DNA from: Pithys albifrons albifrons
Lineage: Eukaryota; Chordata; Aves; Passeriformes; Thamnophilidae
Assembly (NCBI RefSeq): GCF_047495875.1
Contig: NC_092475.1
Coordinates: 10,196,501-10,260,500, forward strand
Length of the DNA stretch: 64,000 nucleotides
Direction of reading: 5' to 3'
Within the stretch, counting starts at the first letter, position 1, and every line of letters begins with the position of its first letter. The position numbers and the translations under genes are program-made. Under the pieces are notes generated by a model that saw nothing but the letters and a program-made list of their open reading frames with translations, searched no databases and was not told the DNA's origin. This document shows positions 35,880 through 47,560 of the stretch, in pieces.

Positions 35880-36080
35880 TGTGTAATGAGTTCACATCTG
35901 TTAATGCCACATGTTGCTCTGCCTTGCACAGATGCAAAGTCTCAATTTTTCTAATTAGCAACAACATGAAGTATATCTTAATTTTCTGTCCCCCTTCCCT
36001 CTAATAAACGTGATATTAACAAGGTTACATGCCTGCTTTCACGGGGTTTAATTAAATGAGAAGGAAGATTGGGTTAGATC
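35880..36080. promoter_or_regulatory. Candidate conserved noncoding element
   Basis: Repeat-free AT-rich stretch with TTCTAATTAGCAAC, CTCTAATAAACGTGATATTA and GGGTTTAATTAAATGAG cores. There is no open frame across it. Function is inferred from motif density. Confidence 0.3.
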
Positions 36081-37139
36081 ACACTGCTCTTTTTAGGTGG
36101 GGTTTGCCCAGCTTCAGAGACATCGATTCATTACAATAAGCAGAAAGCACAGGACAGGGGTGGGGGCACACCCTCTCCTTTTTGCAGCAGCTGTATCAAT
36201 CATAACCACTGTTATCTGTGAATGTGATCCTTCCAGCCTCTCTGGGCCAGACTGCATGTTTGTGTGTGTTGTACATATATCATTATTTTTTTACAGCCTG
36301 TGTGCACAGGGAGGCTTATAACACCAGCTCTGCCCAGAGTTTCAGCTGCATTTCTGGTCCAAGCAGGCCAGGAGTAAGAGATGCTTGAGAAAAATTCATA
36401 AGAAGATGAAAACCATCTGAATCTGGAAAGAACAAAAAGGAACAGCCTTTTACTTCTTCATGTCATGAGTCCTCAGTGACATCCCTATGTGAGACTTAGT
36501 AACTTCATCTACTTCTGGATATAAAAATGCTCTGTTGGGGCTACCAGGGAGCCAGAGAGAGCTTTGCCTTGGGTCCCTACCATAGCCATCAGAGGGGAAC
36601 AGGGACTAGTGCAGGTGGAGGGCATCACAGTGCTCCCTGTACAGGATCCAGCCCTCCCCGGCCAGCCTGCATTCATATTCCACCTGATTCTTCTGGGAGA
36701 AATCCATGGGGACCCCAACAGCAATTACTTGTGTGATTTAATTGGCATTATCATTTTACAGGCTTGACAGAGATAAATCACCCTATTGGGTAAGGCTGCA
36801 ACTGTGACAGCAAAAGCAGAAGGAAAGACTTTCTCCCTCTCTCTGAAATAGGAGATGATCTACCAGTGTATCTTAATAATTAGTGCTGTTATAATTAATT
36901 GGGCTATTTGAGAGTCAATCTAACAAACAAATGGAGGGCTTGATTGTTCAGTAATTGACAATTTGTTTCCAATGTGGTATCATTCACTTCTGCTTGTGCA
37001 AAGAAATAGAAAGAAAGAAAATTGAGATTACTGGAGGGCTGGGCTTGGCTGTAGTGGGGACAAGAGACTGCGTGAGAGAGAATGGAGGAAAGGAGCGTTC
37101 CAAGACACTGAATGTCCCAGGGACCCATTTGTCTTGAAA

Positions 37140-37143
<4 letters not shown>

Positions 37144-37193
<50 letters not shown>
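37144..37193. repeat. (AC)25 microsatellite
   Basis: Fifty bases of perfect AC dinucleotide, the longest clean microsatellite in the window and a likely length-polymorphic marker. Frames of up to 180 codons through it exist only because the repeat has no stop codon in any frame. Confidence 0.98.
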
Positions 37194-37196
<3 letters not shown>

Positions 37197-38079
37197 TTGT
37201 GATTCCTTCTGTTTCCCTGCTTTTCAAGCAGTTGCAGCCAGCTGTCACTGCCTGTGTGGGTAGTTTTATGGAAAAGCAGGGTTTTCAGACCTTGGCCTTT
37301 CCATATCATTTGCACCCTAGTTATATTCCTGAATCTGCTCTCTCTGTGGCTGTATTTCTTCCCTTGCCTTGTCTTAGTCTCTCATTTCTCTCTTACTTAC
37401 CCTCTGCTCTGCAGTGCCCTCAGTGCTCTGGATCCATCAGTCTGATGCTTTGGATGGGAACATATGTGGCCATGGCGAAGGACAGGTGGTTGTACTGGGC
37501 ACTGCAGCACTGGGATGATGCTGTCTGGATCCAGATTAGACTGTGGTTGATGCTGTCTATCAGTGTGATATCCCCATTCCTGCCTCCAAAAAAAGCACAG
37601 CAAAAGCAACAAGAAAGTGGGCATACCATTAAAAAAAATCCATTATTTAAATGAGGGAAGCAAGATACATGTATTTTGTTGGTAAAATGTCTGTATGATG
37701 ACATCAGCTTTAGAAAAACAGTTAAGAGCCTGCTGTTCTCTAGGGTATTTCCTCTTGTTATCTGAATGAGAGCTTTTTTTTTTCTTCCACATAAGACCCA
37801 TTGCATCCAAGACCTTGATACCTCAGTGATCCCATGGCACATGTTCAACTCACAGGGGCTTTTGAACTCCTGTTGGTGCTGGCCTGGAGGGGACTTTGTA
37901 TTACATTAAAAAGGTAGTGTTAATCCTGGTTGAAGTGACCCTGCAGGGAACTCCAAACTGCCACAGTTCTCTCGAACTGGCTTTGGCCACCAGATGTATA
38001 TGGAAGGATATCCATATAGCCTGGGGAATGTAATTTTGGGGGTAGATTTTTCTCCCAGCACAATTCCTCCCTGTTGCAG
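37194..38079. other. Noncoding block, no gene seen
   Basis: Mixed composition and pyrimidine-rich at 37330-37400. Overlapping frames on both strands (75-142 codons) show no domain. No repeat family is recognised. Confidence 0.6.
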
Positions 38080-38560
38080 CAGAATCGTTGCGGTATCCAG
38101 AGAGGCTGTGAACAGCTCTGTCAAGTGGCAATGCTTCTCCCCCCACCCAGTTTAAATGAGATATGAATAATTGATTTGCCTCCTGAATAATTAATTGGAT
38201 ATTCAATAATGAAAGTAATTGTTTGGCTCATTCCCCCATTGATAATCAAGCTAATCTTCCCTTTCAATATGTGGGCCATACAGATATGTAAAGCAGTGAG
38301 ACAGTTTATAGGCCGATAATACAGCTAATGTGCTCGGTGCGAGGTCACCTTGTCCAAATATCCCAGCAGCTCCCAGGGCTGCTCTCCACTCGTTTATCCA
38401 CTGCACAGCCAAGCTGTGTGCAGCAAAGGTTTGTTTTTTTCCTCCTCATTTTGATTGCTGAACATCTCCCACCAGGGAGGAGTCTTCTTTTACAGTTTAA
38501 ACAAAAATCGTCAGACACCACTTGCTCCAATTAAGGCTTCCAAGGAGGTTTGTTGTTCCT
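38080..38560. promoter_or_regulatory. Candidate conserved noncoding element
   Basis: A repeat-free AT-rich core at 38150-38330 is crowded with homeodomain-type words (GAATAATTGATTTG, GAATAATTAATTGG, GATAATCAAGCTAATC). A second section at 38440-38545 contains TTTGATTGCTG and CCAATTAAGG. No coding frame is supported. This is one of the densest TAAT clusters in the window; enhancer function is inferred. Confidence 0.42.
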
Positions 38561-38854
38561 CCAGTCAATAGTGTGAGGATTAAAGAGAGCAAGCAGTGCT
38601 CTGAACTCATGGGGCTGCTCTCTTCTACAGGAATTAGAGCTCAGCTCCACTGAGAGCCTCCAGAGCTTCCCTTTGCCACCAGCCCTTTAGAAATCAAAAT
38701 CAAACCGAAACATGTTAATGCTCATTTTGCAGCTGCTGCATTTGGTTCTTTGAGTTCCTAATGTTGCAAGTCCCATGAAACCTGGGAGTCTGAGCTGACA
38801 TCTCTGTGCCACAAAGCAGATGTGCCCTCTGGAGAGGAACTCAGCACTGAAGTT
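38561..38854. other. Noncoding spacer
   Basis: Nothing recognisable between the candidate element and the CR1 copy. Confidence 0.6.
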
Positions 38855-39060
38855 GTGTCAGCAGAGGTTTAGGTTGGCTATTAGATGGAGGTTTTTCACT
38901 CAGCGTGTGGTTGGGCACTGAACAGGCTGCCCAGGACAGTGGGTACAGTCCCAAGGCTGCCAGAGCTCAGGAAGCATTTGGAGGATACCCTCAGGCACAG
39001 GGTGTGACACTTTTGGATGGTCCTGTGCAAGGCCAGGGGTTGGACTGTGTAACTGGATGC
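38855..39060 (+). mobile_element. CR1 LINE, 3' fragment (type A)
   Basis: About 200 bases of CR1 3' region in sense: CAGAGGTTTAGGTTGGCTAT, GGTTTTTCACTCAG, GTGGTTGGGCACTGAACAGG, CAGGCACAGGGTGTGACAC, GGTCCTGTGCAAGGCCAGG, TTGGACTGTGTAACTGGATG. The last 40 or so bases of the family (the CCAACTCAG tail and ATTCTATG terminus) are missing or unrecognisable, so the right end is decayed or replaced. It is the same tail type as 4780 and 10812. Confidence 0.9.
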
Positions 39061-40409
39061 CCCAGGTTGTCTTATCTCAGAGGCACTTTTGGGATGCCAA
39101 TAGGAGGTCCCCCATGCAGTGGGCAGAGTTACCAGATCTGCTCGGGAGATCTGGGGTTGGACCACAAACATAACACCACAAAATCAAGTAATGTGAGCTG
39201 AGATCCACATTGCTGGGCCCTGAGCCGGGTGTTGGAGGGTTGTAGTTACAAACTGTAACACCAGACAACCTTGCCTGCATCCTGCCATGTTCCAAGAAAC
39301 CTGTGATTCCTGCCCATTCTTGCTGCGTCTCAGAAGGGCTTGGGGTCCTTAAAAATAATTCAAGTCAAGAAATGTAGAAGATCCTTGCAGGTGGTGCATG
39401 GCCTGTCCCAGGGATGCCAGTGTTAACAGGTTCATCCTCTTCCACTGCTGTAGGACTTTCCCTGGCAGAAAGGGCAGTCAGGACTCTCTGCTAGGAGCAG
39501 CAGGCGTTTCACCTTGGGCTTGTCCCTGATGAAATTAAGGGCTGAGAGAAGTCTATCCCCACTGTGTTTTGTGTTTAAAGAGCTGCTGCACTAATGACAG
39601 AGCTTATCAACATCACTGTGGGAGATAAGCAGGAAGAGCATCTTGAGACACCACACACAGCTAAGGTGAAGGCTGGAACAGTCTGGAGTGAAGGGGAGAG
39701 GCAGTTGTGCTGCTCTTCCTCCTGAGATACCTCCTGGGTGACCAACTTCACACCCTTCTTGGGCTCTGTGACTAGTCTGTGCCCTGCAGAGATGTGGCTC
39801 TCAAATGGTCTCAGACTCAGCCCTGCGTTTCTGCCAAGTCTCTGCAGCTGCTTTGAGTGGAAGACTCCTATGAGAGGCAATTGAAATAACTCTGCTGGGA
39901 GATGGTTGGGAGCTCTCAGGCATCTTTGATTTTGTCCTGAGTTCATGCTCTGAAGGCAGAGTTCAACTAGGGTGGGCATTTCCAAGAATTCCTTATCCTG
40001 GTCACAGGAGATTTAACCTGTTGTACCAAACAACACCTTCTGAGGTTGTACTGAGTGAAGCAACTCCTGGGGTATCTGGAGGACAAGAGATCAAGATGTT
40101 GTTTGGGAATATCAAAGCACTGAGCTCCATTGTTTCATATTTTGCCATTAGCCTAAAACCTCCAAGAGGGTGAGTAGCCCTTGGGCCAGGGAGAGCTACA
40201 TGTGGCTGGTCCATCTGACGCTCCGGCTTCAGCCTCTGGGTCCCTCCTTCTCCTGGCAGCAGCAGTGAGCAAAACCAGTTACCTGGAGATTGATGCACTG
40301 TTATAAATGTGCATGTGGGAGCCATTTAAAACCAGCAAGTAAAGCAGCAGAGTGCTCCTGGAGAAGAATCTGTTTGAGATGACAGTGCAATCTGGGAAAC
40401 TCTCCACTG
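39061..40409. other. Noncoding block, no gene seen
   Basis: A 136-codon minus frame (39575-39985) and a 107-codon minus frame (40002-40325) lie here. Neither shows a recognisable domain or paralogue. No repeat is identified. Confidence 0.55.
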
Positions 40410-40830
40410 CAAAAGCTACTCGAATTTAGATACTTTTCATTTTAAGCAGTTTAATTTCTTTATGAGGGTTTTCATTTGAAAAAGTGGCAGCACCGACAGG
40501 GCTTGGAAAGATCCGTCTTCAGCCAATTTACTCTGCAGCAGATTTATCATTTCATCAGTAATTTAAGCAGAGACACTTGATCGTGCATTCATTTATTCTG
40601 CTCAGAGCTGCTTGGTTGTGTGTTACTTGTGGAAAGTGTGAGGACAGATCACCAGGGAAGGGGCAATGCCAGCAGTTTTCCTAAGAAACCTCTGCAAAGG
40701 TGTCTTTGTCCAGGGAGAGGGGAAAATGGCAGTAGCTCATCAGCTGGGTAAAGACAATAAAACTCAAATTCATTTAAAGCTTTTTCCCGTCATCGGCTAA
40801 TTTAGTGTGAAGATGGCAGCATCCTCTTCC
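40410..40830. promoter_or_regulatory. Candidate conserved noncoding element
   Basis: Repeat-free AT-rich sequence with TTTTAAGCAGTTTAATTTC, GCCAATTTACTCTGCAGCAG, TTTATCATTTCATCAGTAAT and TTCATTTATTCTGC words at 40430-40600, and ATTCATTTAAAGC with CATCGGCTAATTTAG at 40770-40806. No coding frame is supported. Confidence 0.38.
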
Positions 40831-40927
40831 CTTCCCTCTCTTCTCTGGGCTATTAAGGGGTTTGTGAGGGGTTCCCAAGATCAAAGCTCCCTTGGTGATT
40901 TAATTGATGTGCAGCTGCTGCCTGTGA

Positions 40928-40962
40928 GGGGGGGGAGGCAGGGGCTCTGGGGAGGGAAGGGG
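40928..40962 (+). other. Potential G-quadruplex
   Basis: Five G-tracts in 35 bases: G8, G4, G4, G3 and G4, with loops of 5, 4, 1 and 2 bases. This is the strongest canonical quadruplex motif in the window. It lies between two candidate conserved blocks. Folding and role are untested. Confidence 0.7.
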
Positions 40963-41039
40963 AGCACAGAGGGACACAGCACAGTCCCCCCAGAAGAAAT
41001 ACTGCAGAAACCCACCCACCTCTGCCTGGCAATCCCAGC

Positions 41040-41470
41040 GTTATTTATGCACACACATAAAGGGTTTCACACATCCCGCTGAAATCTCTGTTATTTGTCA
41101 ATGAGATCCCCCTCCTGCTCTGCCTTAGCTAACATTTACAGTAAATCTGTTACACTGACCATTAAATCTGAAGCTGCCCTGAGCGATAGTTTCAATGGGT
41201 GTGTTGACAGCCCGAGTGTTAATAATGATGCAAACACTAACCTGTTTATTGATTTACTTTTTGTACCCTTCATCCTAGCTCACTCCTTCTCACTCTCGTA
41301 GGAGAAATCCTAGAATTAGTAATCAGGTGACAGCTCAGAGCCCCCGTCTGTTCCCAGCAGTGTCATCCAACCCAAACTCCCGGAGATAAATTACAGGTGC
41401 CGTATTCTGCCTCTGCCAGCCATTCAATATACTGTTACTCAATGCAAGATGTAGTATTTGTCATTGGTGC
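41040..41470. promoter_or_regulatory. Candidate conserved noncoding element
   Basis: A repeat-free stretch containing TTTATTTATGC, GTCAATGAGATCC, CTAACATTTACAG, GTTAATAATGATGCAAACAC and TTTATTGATTTAC words. TGATGCAAAC resembles a degenerate octamer. CpGs persist at GAGCGATAG, CCCGAGTG and CTCTCGTAGG. No open frame with family resemblance is present. Function is inferred. Confidence 0.4.
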
Positions 41471-44400
41471 CAGCAGACAGGAGGAAAAAAAAAAGAAAGA
41501 AACATTAACACAGATGTGAAAAGCTTTTAACTTTGACAAGAGAAGCATAGGGAAGTTTTACATTTAACCCCTCTATGGAAGGCCAGTACCCATCCATTAA
41601 AACAGCTTGTCAGACAGTGGGAGCAGTGGAATGGAACTGGGATCAGGATGCTGAGAAGGAACCCAATGCGCTCACAGTGCTTCCTCCTTTGCCTGGAAGT
41701 AGATGCCTGCCTACAACACTCAAGAGCATGGAATCACTGAAGGATTTGTTGGGTTGCTATGAACAAATTTGTCTATTCACGAGGCCGAATTCCTCAAAGT
41801 TGAAATGGAGATGGGTTTGCAGAGGGAAAGCAAAGAGCAGTTTTGATTCACACCCTGAGGGGCAGGAAGCCTGCCCAGGCCGTGGGGGACACAGAGCAGG
41901 GACACAACCCTGAGGGCTGGTCCTGCTTGTTCCCCTGCTGTAGAAGCAGCTCAACCAACTTATGTGCTTCTAAAACAGTGACCCTTTGCAAATCCTACCT
42001 AAGGCACCTGGCACGATTCTCCAGCTTGTGAAGTGTGAAGAGCTATGCCAACAGAGCCTGAACAAGATCCAGGAGCTAACTTCTGCAGGGAACCAGTCTT
42101 AGATCAAGTCAGGAGATGCAGATGCTTTCCTTGTGACAGACTCAGTGTGACATCCAGCACCAGACAACACAGCTTTGCTGATGAGCTGCACAGGCTTGTG
42201 AAAGAAGAAGCTGGAGTTAAAGGAAAGCTTGGCTTCATGTTCCCCATCTAGCAATGATTTTGACCTATGGTTTTTATGGTCAGGAGAGAAGCCTGCCAGT
42301 AAATAAGAAGAATTTATAAACCCTGCAGGGGCTCTGATATATTCCCCAGGAGCTGGGGCCCCAAAGGCTTTCAGTGGCATTTATAAGCTTCACTCAGTTG
42401 TCAGACCCCTTGGTTCCTTTTATTTCTGCTAAGTTTATAAGCTCTGAAAGAGCGGTCTGCAGCATTTATTAACTGCACTGCAGAGCTGAGGCAAAGCAGC
42501 TGATCCAAAATAAACACAGTTCTACCTGTACCTCTTAAACATGGTTCAAATCAAAGCCCCATGTTCTGTATATTTTGTCTTGTCTTCTAATATGCATGCA
42601 TCACCAAACAGATAGATGTGTGTTATTATAGAAAATAAAATTACATCCATGGTAAAAATCCTCATAGATGCTTTAGTTCATTGGAAGGAAACTGAGCCAA
42701 GCATAACGACAAACCACTAAAAGTGAGAGTGTGTCAAGCCTTAAATATTAGTATCTATGTGAATATGTAACTATGTCCATAAGAAGAAATGAATAGCCAA
42801 TAGAGTCCATGAAAACAAAATATTTTAATAAATTATATCATGCATGTTTCAATAGAAATACTATTTTTTAAACAGGGTACTTCAGCTCTGTGAATCACCA
42901 TAAGCTGGATCCCAGGGATGAGGAAACTAACTGTGGCAGCCAGCAGTTTGGTGAGGAAGTGGTTAGTACTTTAGTTGTCACATGGAAGTAGTCTCAGGAC
43001 TGCAGGATCAGCCACTGGTTTTGACATATATAAAATAACTGTGCTCAAATTATAAATCCCAGGGTACTTTAAACCACCTGGTATGTCTGCAATGATGCTG
43101 AGGAAAACAGAGCTGTTTCCACAATGGAATGGATGTACAGGTTTGCTCCAGTTACTGGTGTAGAACAAAGCAGTGACAGATTCCTTGCACTCATTTAAAT
43201 AAACCTAAAGGGTGAAATTCTGTCTACAAGATTAAGCAGCATTGAGGAATCTCATGCCAGATTTCATGAGCCTTTCTTTTATTAAACTTTTCAATATTTT
43301 GTTTTCCTTTTCTTTTTACTTTTCCTCCTAATAGAACAACCTGCTGAATTTTATACATTGCAAACTCCAGAACTGTAGAGTTGATCATCATAGTGAAGGC
43401 TGGATAGTTGTGAAGGAGGATTTAACACTTCTGGTTTAATTAAACATGTAGATAAGCTTGGAACCCACCTTTTGAACAGGAGTGAGACCAAAAGTCCTTG
43501 ATTTGGCTAACCTGATTTTTCCCTGTAGGAGCTGTTTGGAGTTCTCAAGTTGGTAACAAAAATTATGTGAATTTAATAGAACAGAGGCTAAGGAAGAATA
43601 AAGTGTCCAGGATTTGGGGACTGTGTATGCTGGGAGGGATGATGAAATAACAGGGGTATTTGTAGACAGAACTACTAGAAGTGGAAAAAGCACAGAAATA
43701 AAAGCAAAGCCCAAGAGGAACAGAAAGCACATGAAATCAGTGGAAAGGAGAACAAAGCCTCATCCTGTGAGACACAGGAGAAGGTCAATCTTAAATAATT
43801 ATAGCAACAGTTTAACTTTAAAACCAGGATGTATATTTGTTGTGGTTCCTCCAGCAGTGCAAGTCTCTCCTCCTCCCTTTCTTTGCACAGATTTCCCCAG
43901 ACAGTTCACAGTCCTTCCCTTCCTTTATTTATGTGGTTTCATATTTCATGGCTTTTGGTTACTGTATTCCCATCATGATTTATGACCAAATAGAAGCATT
44001 GCATCCAGGTGATGATCCAGTCCATTATCTCTAGGGAGATGCTGACCACTGTAGTGGAGCACAGAGACCTGTTGTACTATGTGATGGAGAACAAGCAGAA
44101 AAAGGGGGCTTCCACATTATGAGGAAAAAGCACAATTCTTGTAATTTGGACAGCGGGATGAAAACAAAAAAAAAATATCCTTTTTCCTATTATTCCTCTT
44201 CCTGTGGGATTTATTATTAAAAAAATATTGGAGACCAAATATATTCAATGCGCTAACACACAGCCTTAGCTGAAATGACCCATTTTAAATGCATGATACA
44301 AGAGGGTAAATCTCTCACGATACCACTCTTGACTGGTCTGGAATTTTTCTTCCACTTCTTCCTTCGGATTTTCTGCTATGCCATTAATAAATCAAGATTT

Positions 44401-45754
44401 CTCTGCCCTGCTTTGCACCTTCACAGCTTTTGCAGATCATTAATACCAAGTCAGGGCACTTAATCTCTTGGTCCCAAGGTACATCAACCCACTTCCAGGG
44501 AGAGAGGCTGGGACACTGATGGGACCGTGCCCTCAGTCACAGAGCAGGGGGATGCATCCCAGGGCCATGTTAACTCCCAGAAATGTCACCATGGGACCTG
44601 GCCTGACCATCCTGCACTGACAGCAACCATTGTATTGGTGTGTGGACCTGGGAATAAATCTCAGTGTGAGGTGTCTCTCTGCTCTGAGCCCCGTGCTCAG
44701 CTCTGTAGAACTTTCACTGCCTGTGCCCTACTTTAGCAGTGGTTTTGCAAAGGAATATCTCCTTCTCTGATATTATTGAGGTCTTATTCCTATTGCTTGG
44801 ATTTCTTATCCAATTCAGCCCTTCTGTCCCTAGTGGTACATAGAAGACGCTTAACACCTTTGCTTTGTTTTTCAGGTCTCTTCCCATCAATGAAGGGCAG
44901 GAACAAAGCCTGGCAATGAAAGGCAATTTCTCCAAACCCAGTGTGTGAGCGCAGCGTGGTAAGAGTGCTTTTAAACAAAAAAAAAATCCAATAACTTCCA
45001 TATAAATTGTCCAGGAGAGAAAACTTTGTGTTTTTGACATTTGTGGCTGTTTCAGCATTTTTCTGTGCAAGATGAAAAACTTTTGCATTGAGCAAAACAC
45101 AGATTTATGATCAATAAAGTGAAGTTTAACAGTTCATAGGAGTCATACATTCTTTTTTTAAAAATCTGATATTAAAAACTATTTTTCCCTCCCAACCATG
45201 TGAGAAAACATCTCCAGTGTTAGAGTTTCAGCATAGTAAAGCAGCTAGCAGAGCATTGTGAATAATGACTGGATGGGGTTTGCTGAAGCATACTCAAGCC
45301 ATCCCTTTCTTTCCTTCATGGAATTATGCACAATGAGACCCTCAGATGAACACCTGGGTAAGGATCTTGAGCTCTGAGACTGGGCTTTCCCAGTGCTTTA
45401 GAGAGTTTGGGAGCAGAAGATTGCAGCAGGACCCTTTATGGTCCATCAAATAAAGCCATTCCTAATAACTCTCTAACAAGGCTCTGCAAGTTCTACTGCA
45501 GCACAAGATACAGGCAGAGAACAGGCAAAAAAAAAATCACACAAGAAGTTTGGGAACTGCTTGTGAGTGTTGGGTATGTGTGATATTTCATTGGCACTGC
45601 CTCATGTCAGTCTGCAAGTGGTCAGGGAGTGCTGGGAATGAGTTTCTCCCATCTCAGCTCTGATCCCCATGATCATTGAGCAGGCAGGTCTTCTGGTATT
45701 GCCCCCTTACCTTTACCTCTCACCAAGAATTCCTATCTCCCAAAATATTCATAC
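41471..45754. other. Noncoding block, no gene seen
   Basis: A long stretch with no recognised repeat or exon. A 123-codon plus frame at 43614-43985 and a 128-codon minus frame at 44714-45100 lack domains. AT-rich islands at 42550-42860 and 43200-43330 are simple in composition. Confidence 0.6.
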
Positions 45755-45956
45755 CATAGAATCACAGAATGGTTTGAGTTGAAAGGGACCTTGTTCCACC
45801 CCCTGCCATGGGCAGGGACACCTTCCACTAGCCCAGGTTGCTCCAAACCCTGTCCAGCCTTCCAGGGATGGGGCAGCCACAGCTTCTCTGGGCAACCTGT
45901 GCCAGGGCCTGCCCTCCCTCACAGGGAAGAATTTAATCTAAACCTACTTCCTTTGT
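45755..45956 (-). mobile_element. CR1 LINE, 3' fragment (type B)
   Basis: The reverse complement of about 200 bases of CR1 3' end: CATAGAATCACAGAATGG, GAGTTGAAAGGGACCTTG, CCATGGGCAGGGACACCTTC, AGCCCAGGTTGCTCC, GGGATGGGGCAGCCACAGCT, GGGCAACCTGTGCCAGGGCC, then AGGGAAGAATTTAATCTAAAC. Small deletions remove the usual AAAGATCA stretch and part of the CTGGCCTTG segment. The GCAGCCACAGC and TGTGCCAGGGCC wording fits songbird CR1. It is 5' truncated and non-coding. Confidence 0.95.
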
Positions 45957-46914
45957 CGCTTGTGCTTTCCATGACAACACATATGCCAGGAGCTGTTGCA
46001 GGGATGTTTAACACTAGAAACAGAAAAGACTCTTATTCTCCAAAGAACAGACCACTGCAATTGATTGTTTTATATATTCTACTAGAAAACCACATCCACA
46101 GGCTGCCTGATGAAAGTTATTTGAACTTAGTCTTTACAGTAAAGTTTGAGTATAAAAATACTGAGTATAAGGCCAATTCTGCTGCCATTAAAACCAATAA
46201 GAATGATTAGAATTATTGTAGAGGCAGAGACGGGAGATAGCTCTAGTTTTATGCTCCTGATTCCCTGATTATGCAGTCTCAGGGCTTCCTATACCTGATG
46301 ACATGTGAAATTGCTCCTATTGCCCTTATCTCTTCAACATGTTCCTCTCTGTTAAGGACTATCTGGGCACTAGATCTGCAATAAAAAATAGGAAAGTGTC
46401 CATTACCTGAACAAGGCAGGGATTTGGCTTTTTTTCTTCTTTTTCTACAGAGCATCTGACAAAGCCAATAAATTTGCCAAGGAGATAAGCTGGACTAAAT
46501 AATCCCTAGGGTCTGCACAAAGGACAGTGTTGCAGTGTATCCACACCATTGTGTCCCCTTCTTCCATGATATGCCTTGAAATTTATCACCTGGTTGTGAG
46601 CTTTAACTGCATAAATCCCCAGCGAATTGATGGGAAAGGGGATCCTGGCTGAGGTTTATAAAGTGGGTCTTAAACCCTTAAATGCTTGAGCCAGTGTGGT
46701 CCCCATAAAGCCGTGCCTTTGGTAATTTACACATGGAGAGCTTGGCCACATTCCCTCCTTGGAAAATTGGGCTGAAATTAGTGGGAGGATCAGAGCTGAG
46801 CAGTGGCACTGGAAGACTGACATTGTGCCACAATTTCTGTGGAATATATGGCCATTTTCACTTGATTAAATAAACTCAGTTCTTGGAAGATCTGAAAAGT
46901 GGCTGTTAGAGAGT
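45957..46914. other. Noncoding block, no gene seen
   Basis: AT-moderate sequence without recognisable features. The 143-codon plus frame at 45779-46210 begins inside the CR1 copy and is therefore an artefact of antisense repeat sequence. Confidence 0.65.
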
Positions 46915-47560
46915 TCTGTCTTAAAGCTTGCAAGTTTTTCCATTTCTTCTGAAGAGAAATTTACTCTCAGAAAATTAAAGGATCTACAAAGCGGTATTTT
47001 CTGAAGCAAATACTGACATTATGAGCATCTTAAGCACTTGCATTGCATATCTGAGCTAAACAGCATCTCCTGTCTGACAAAGCCTTCCCCGACTAAAAGC
47101 AACTGTTATAAAATTATGACTAGCGCATATATAATGTTTGTGTTTAACAAGATGACAGAAATGCCACCTTAGTAAAAACTGATTATGGTTACAGCTGAAC
47201 AATTCACATCATGCAAGATTTATAATATTAAGGTTATGCAATCATCTAATCGGAGAGACAAGCCTTGAGTAATAATATGAAATGCATGTACTTCAATCTG
47301 CAGCAGTGGATTCATTGCTGTTTTCTTATTAGCTCATGCCAGCATTAGGGCTGCATTATCCATTTTACCATAGTCTAATTCAGCATTTCCATCTGAAAAC
47401 ATATGCACAATAAGTGATCTATGCCAAACAGTGAAATGGAGACAAAGCCATTTGAGTGACTTCACGGCTATAAAAATATACATAATCTGTATGTGTTTCA
47501 GCAATTCTCAATACTTTATACTACATTTCTTTGCATGAAAAGTTTTCCCAAAATAAAGGA
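46915..47560. promoter_or_regulatory. Candidate conserved noncoding block
   Basis: About 650 bases of repeat-free, CpG-poor sequence with no frame over about 40 codons. Words include GCATTGCATATCTGAGC, CTGATTATGGTTACAGC, ATTAAGGTTATGCAATC, CAATCTGCAGCAGTGG, CTAATTCAGC and CATAATCTGTATGTG. The evenness and absence of simple repeats make this one of the best candidates for a long conserved enhancer. Conservation is untested. Confidence 0.45.

Larger units (their letters stand above)
32421..37143. other. Noncoding block with several AT-rich islands
   Basis: AT-rich, TAAT-containing islands are at 34100-34215, 35880-36080 and 36850-36965 (TAATAATTAG and ATAATTAATTGG words). A 14-base tandem repeat is at 33349-33387. 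Frames up to 130 codons (minus, 35469-35861) overlap others on both strands and lack domains. No LINE or LTR is confidently recognised. Confidence 0.6.

Noticed and set aside
37112..37654. 180-codon plus-strand open frame
   Set aside because: It runs through the (AC)25 repeat, which contains no stop codon. The rest is unremarkable.
39575..39985. 136-codon minus-strand frame
   Set aside because: Plausible residue mix but no recognised family, splice site or transcript signal. The region is not otherwise distinguished from chance.
42541..42552. tRNA B-box-like word GGTTCAAATC
   Set aside because: No matching A-box or cloverleaf could be laid out at the right distance.
45779..46210. 143-codon plus-strand frame
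   Set aside because: Its first half is antisense CR1 sequence, so it is not a gene.
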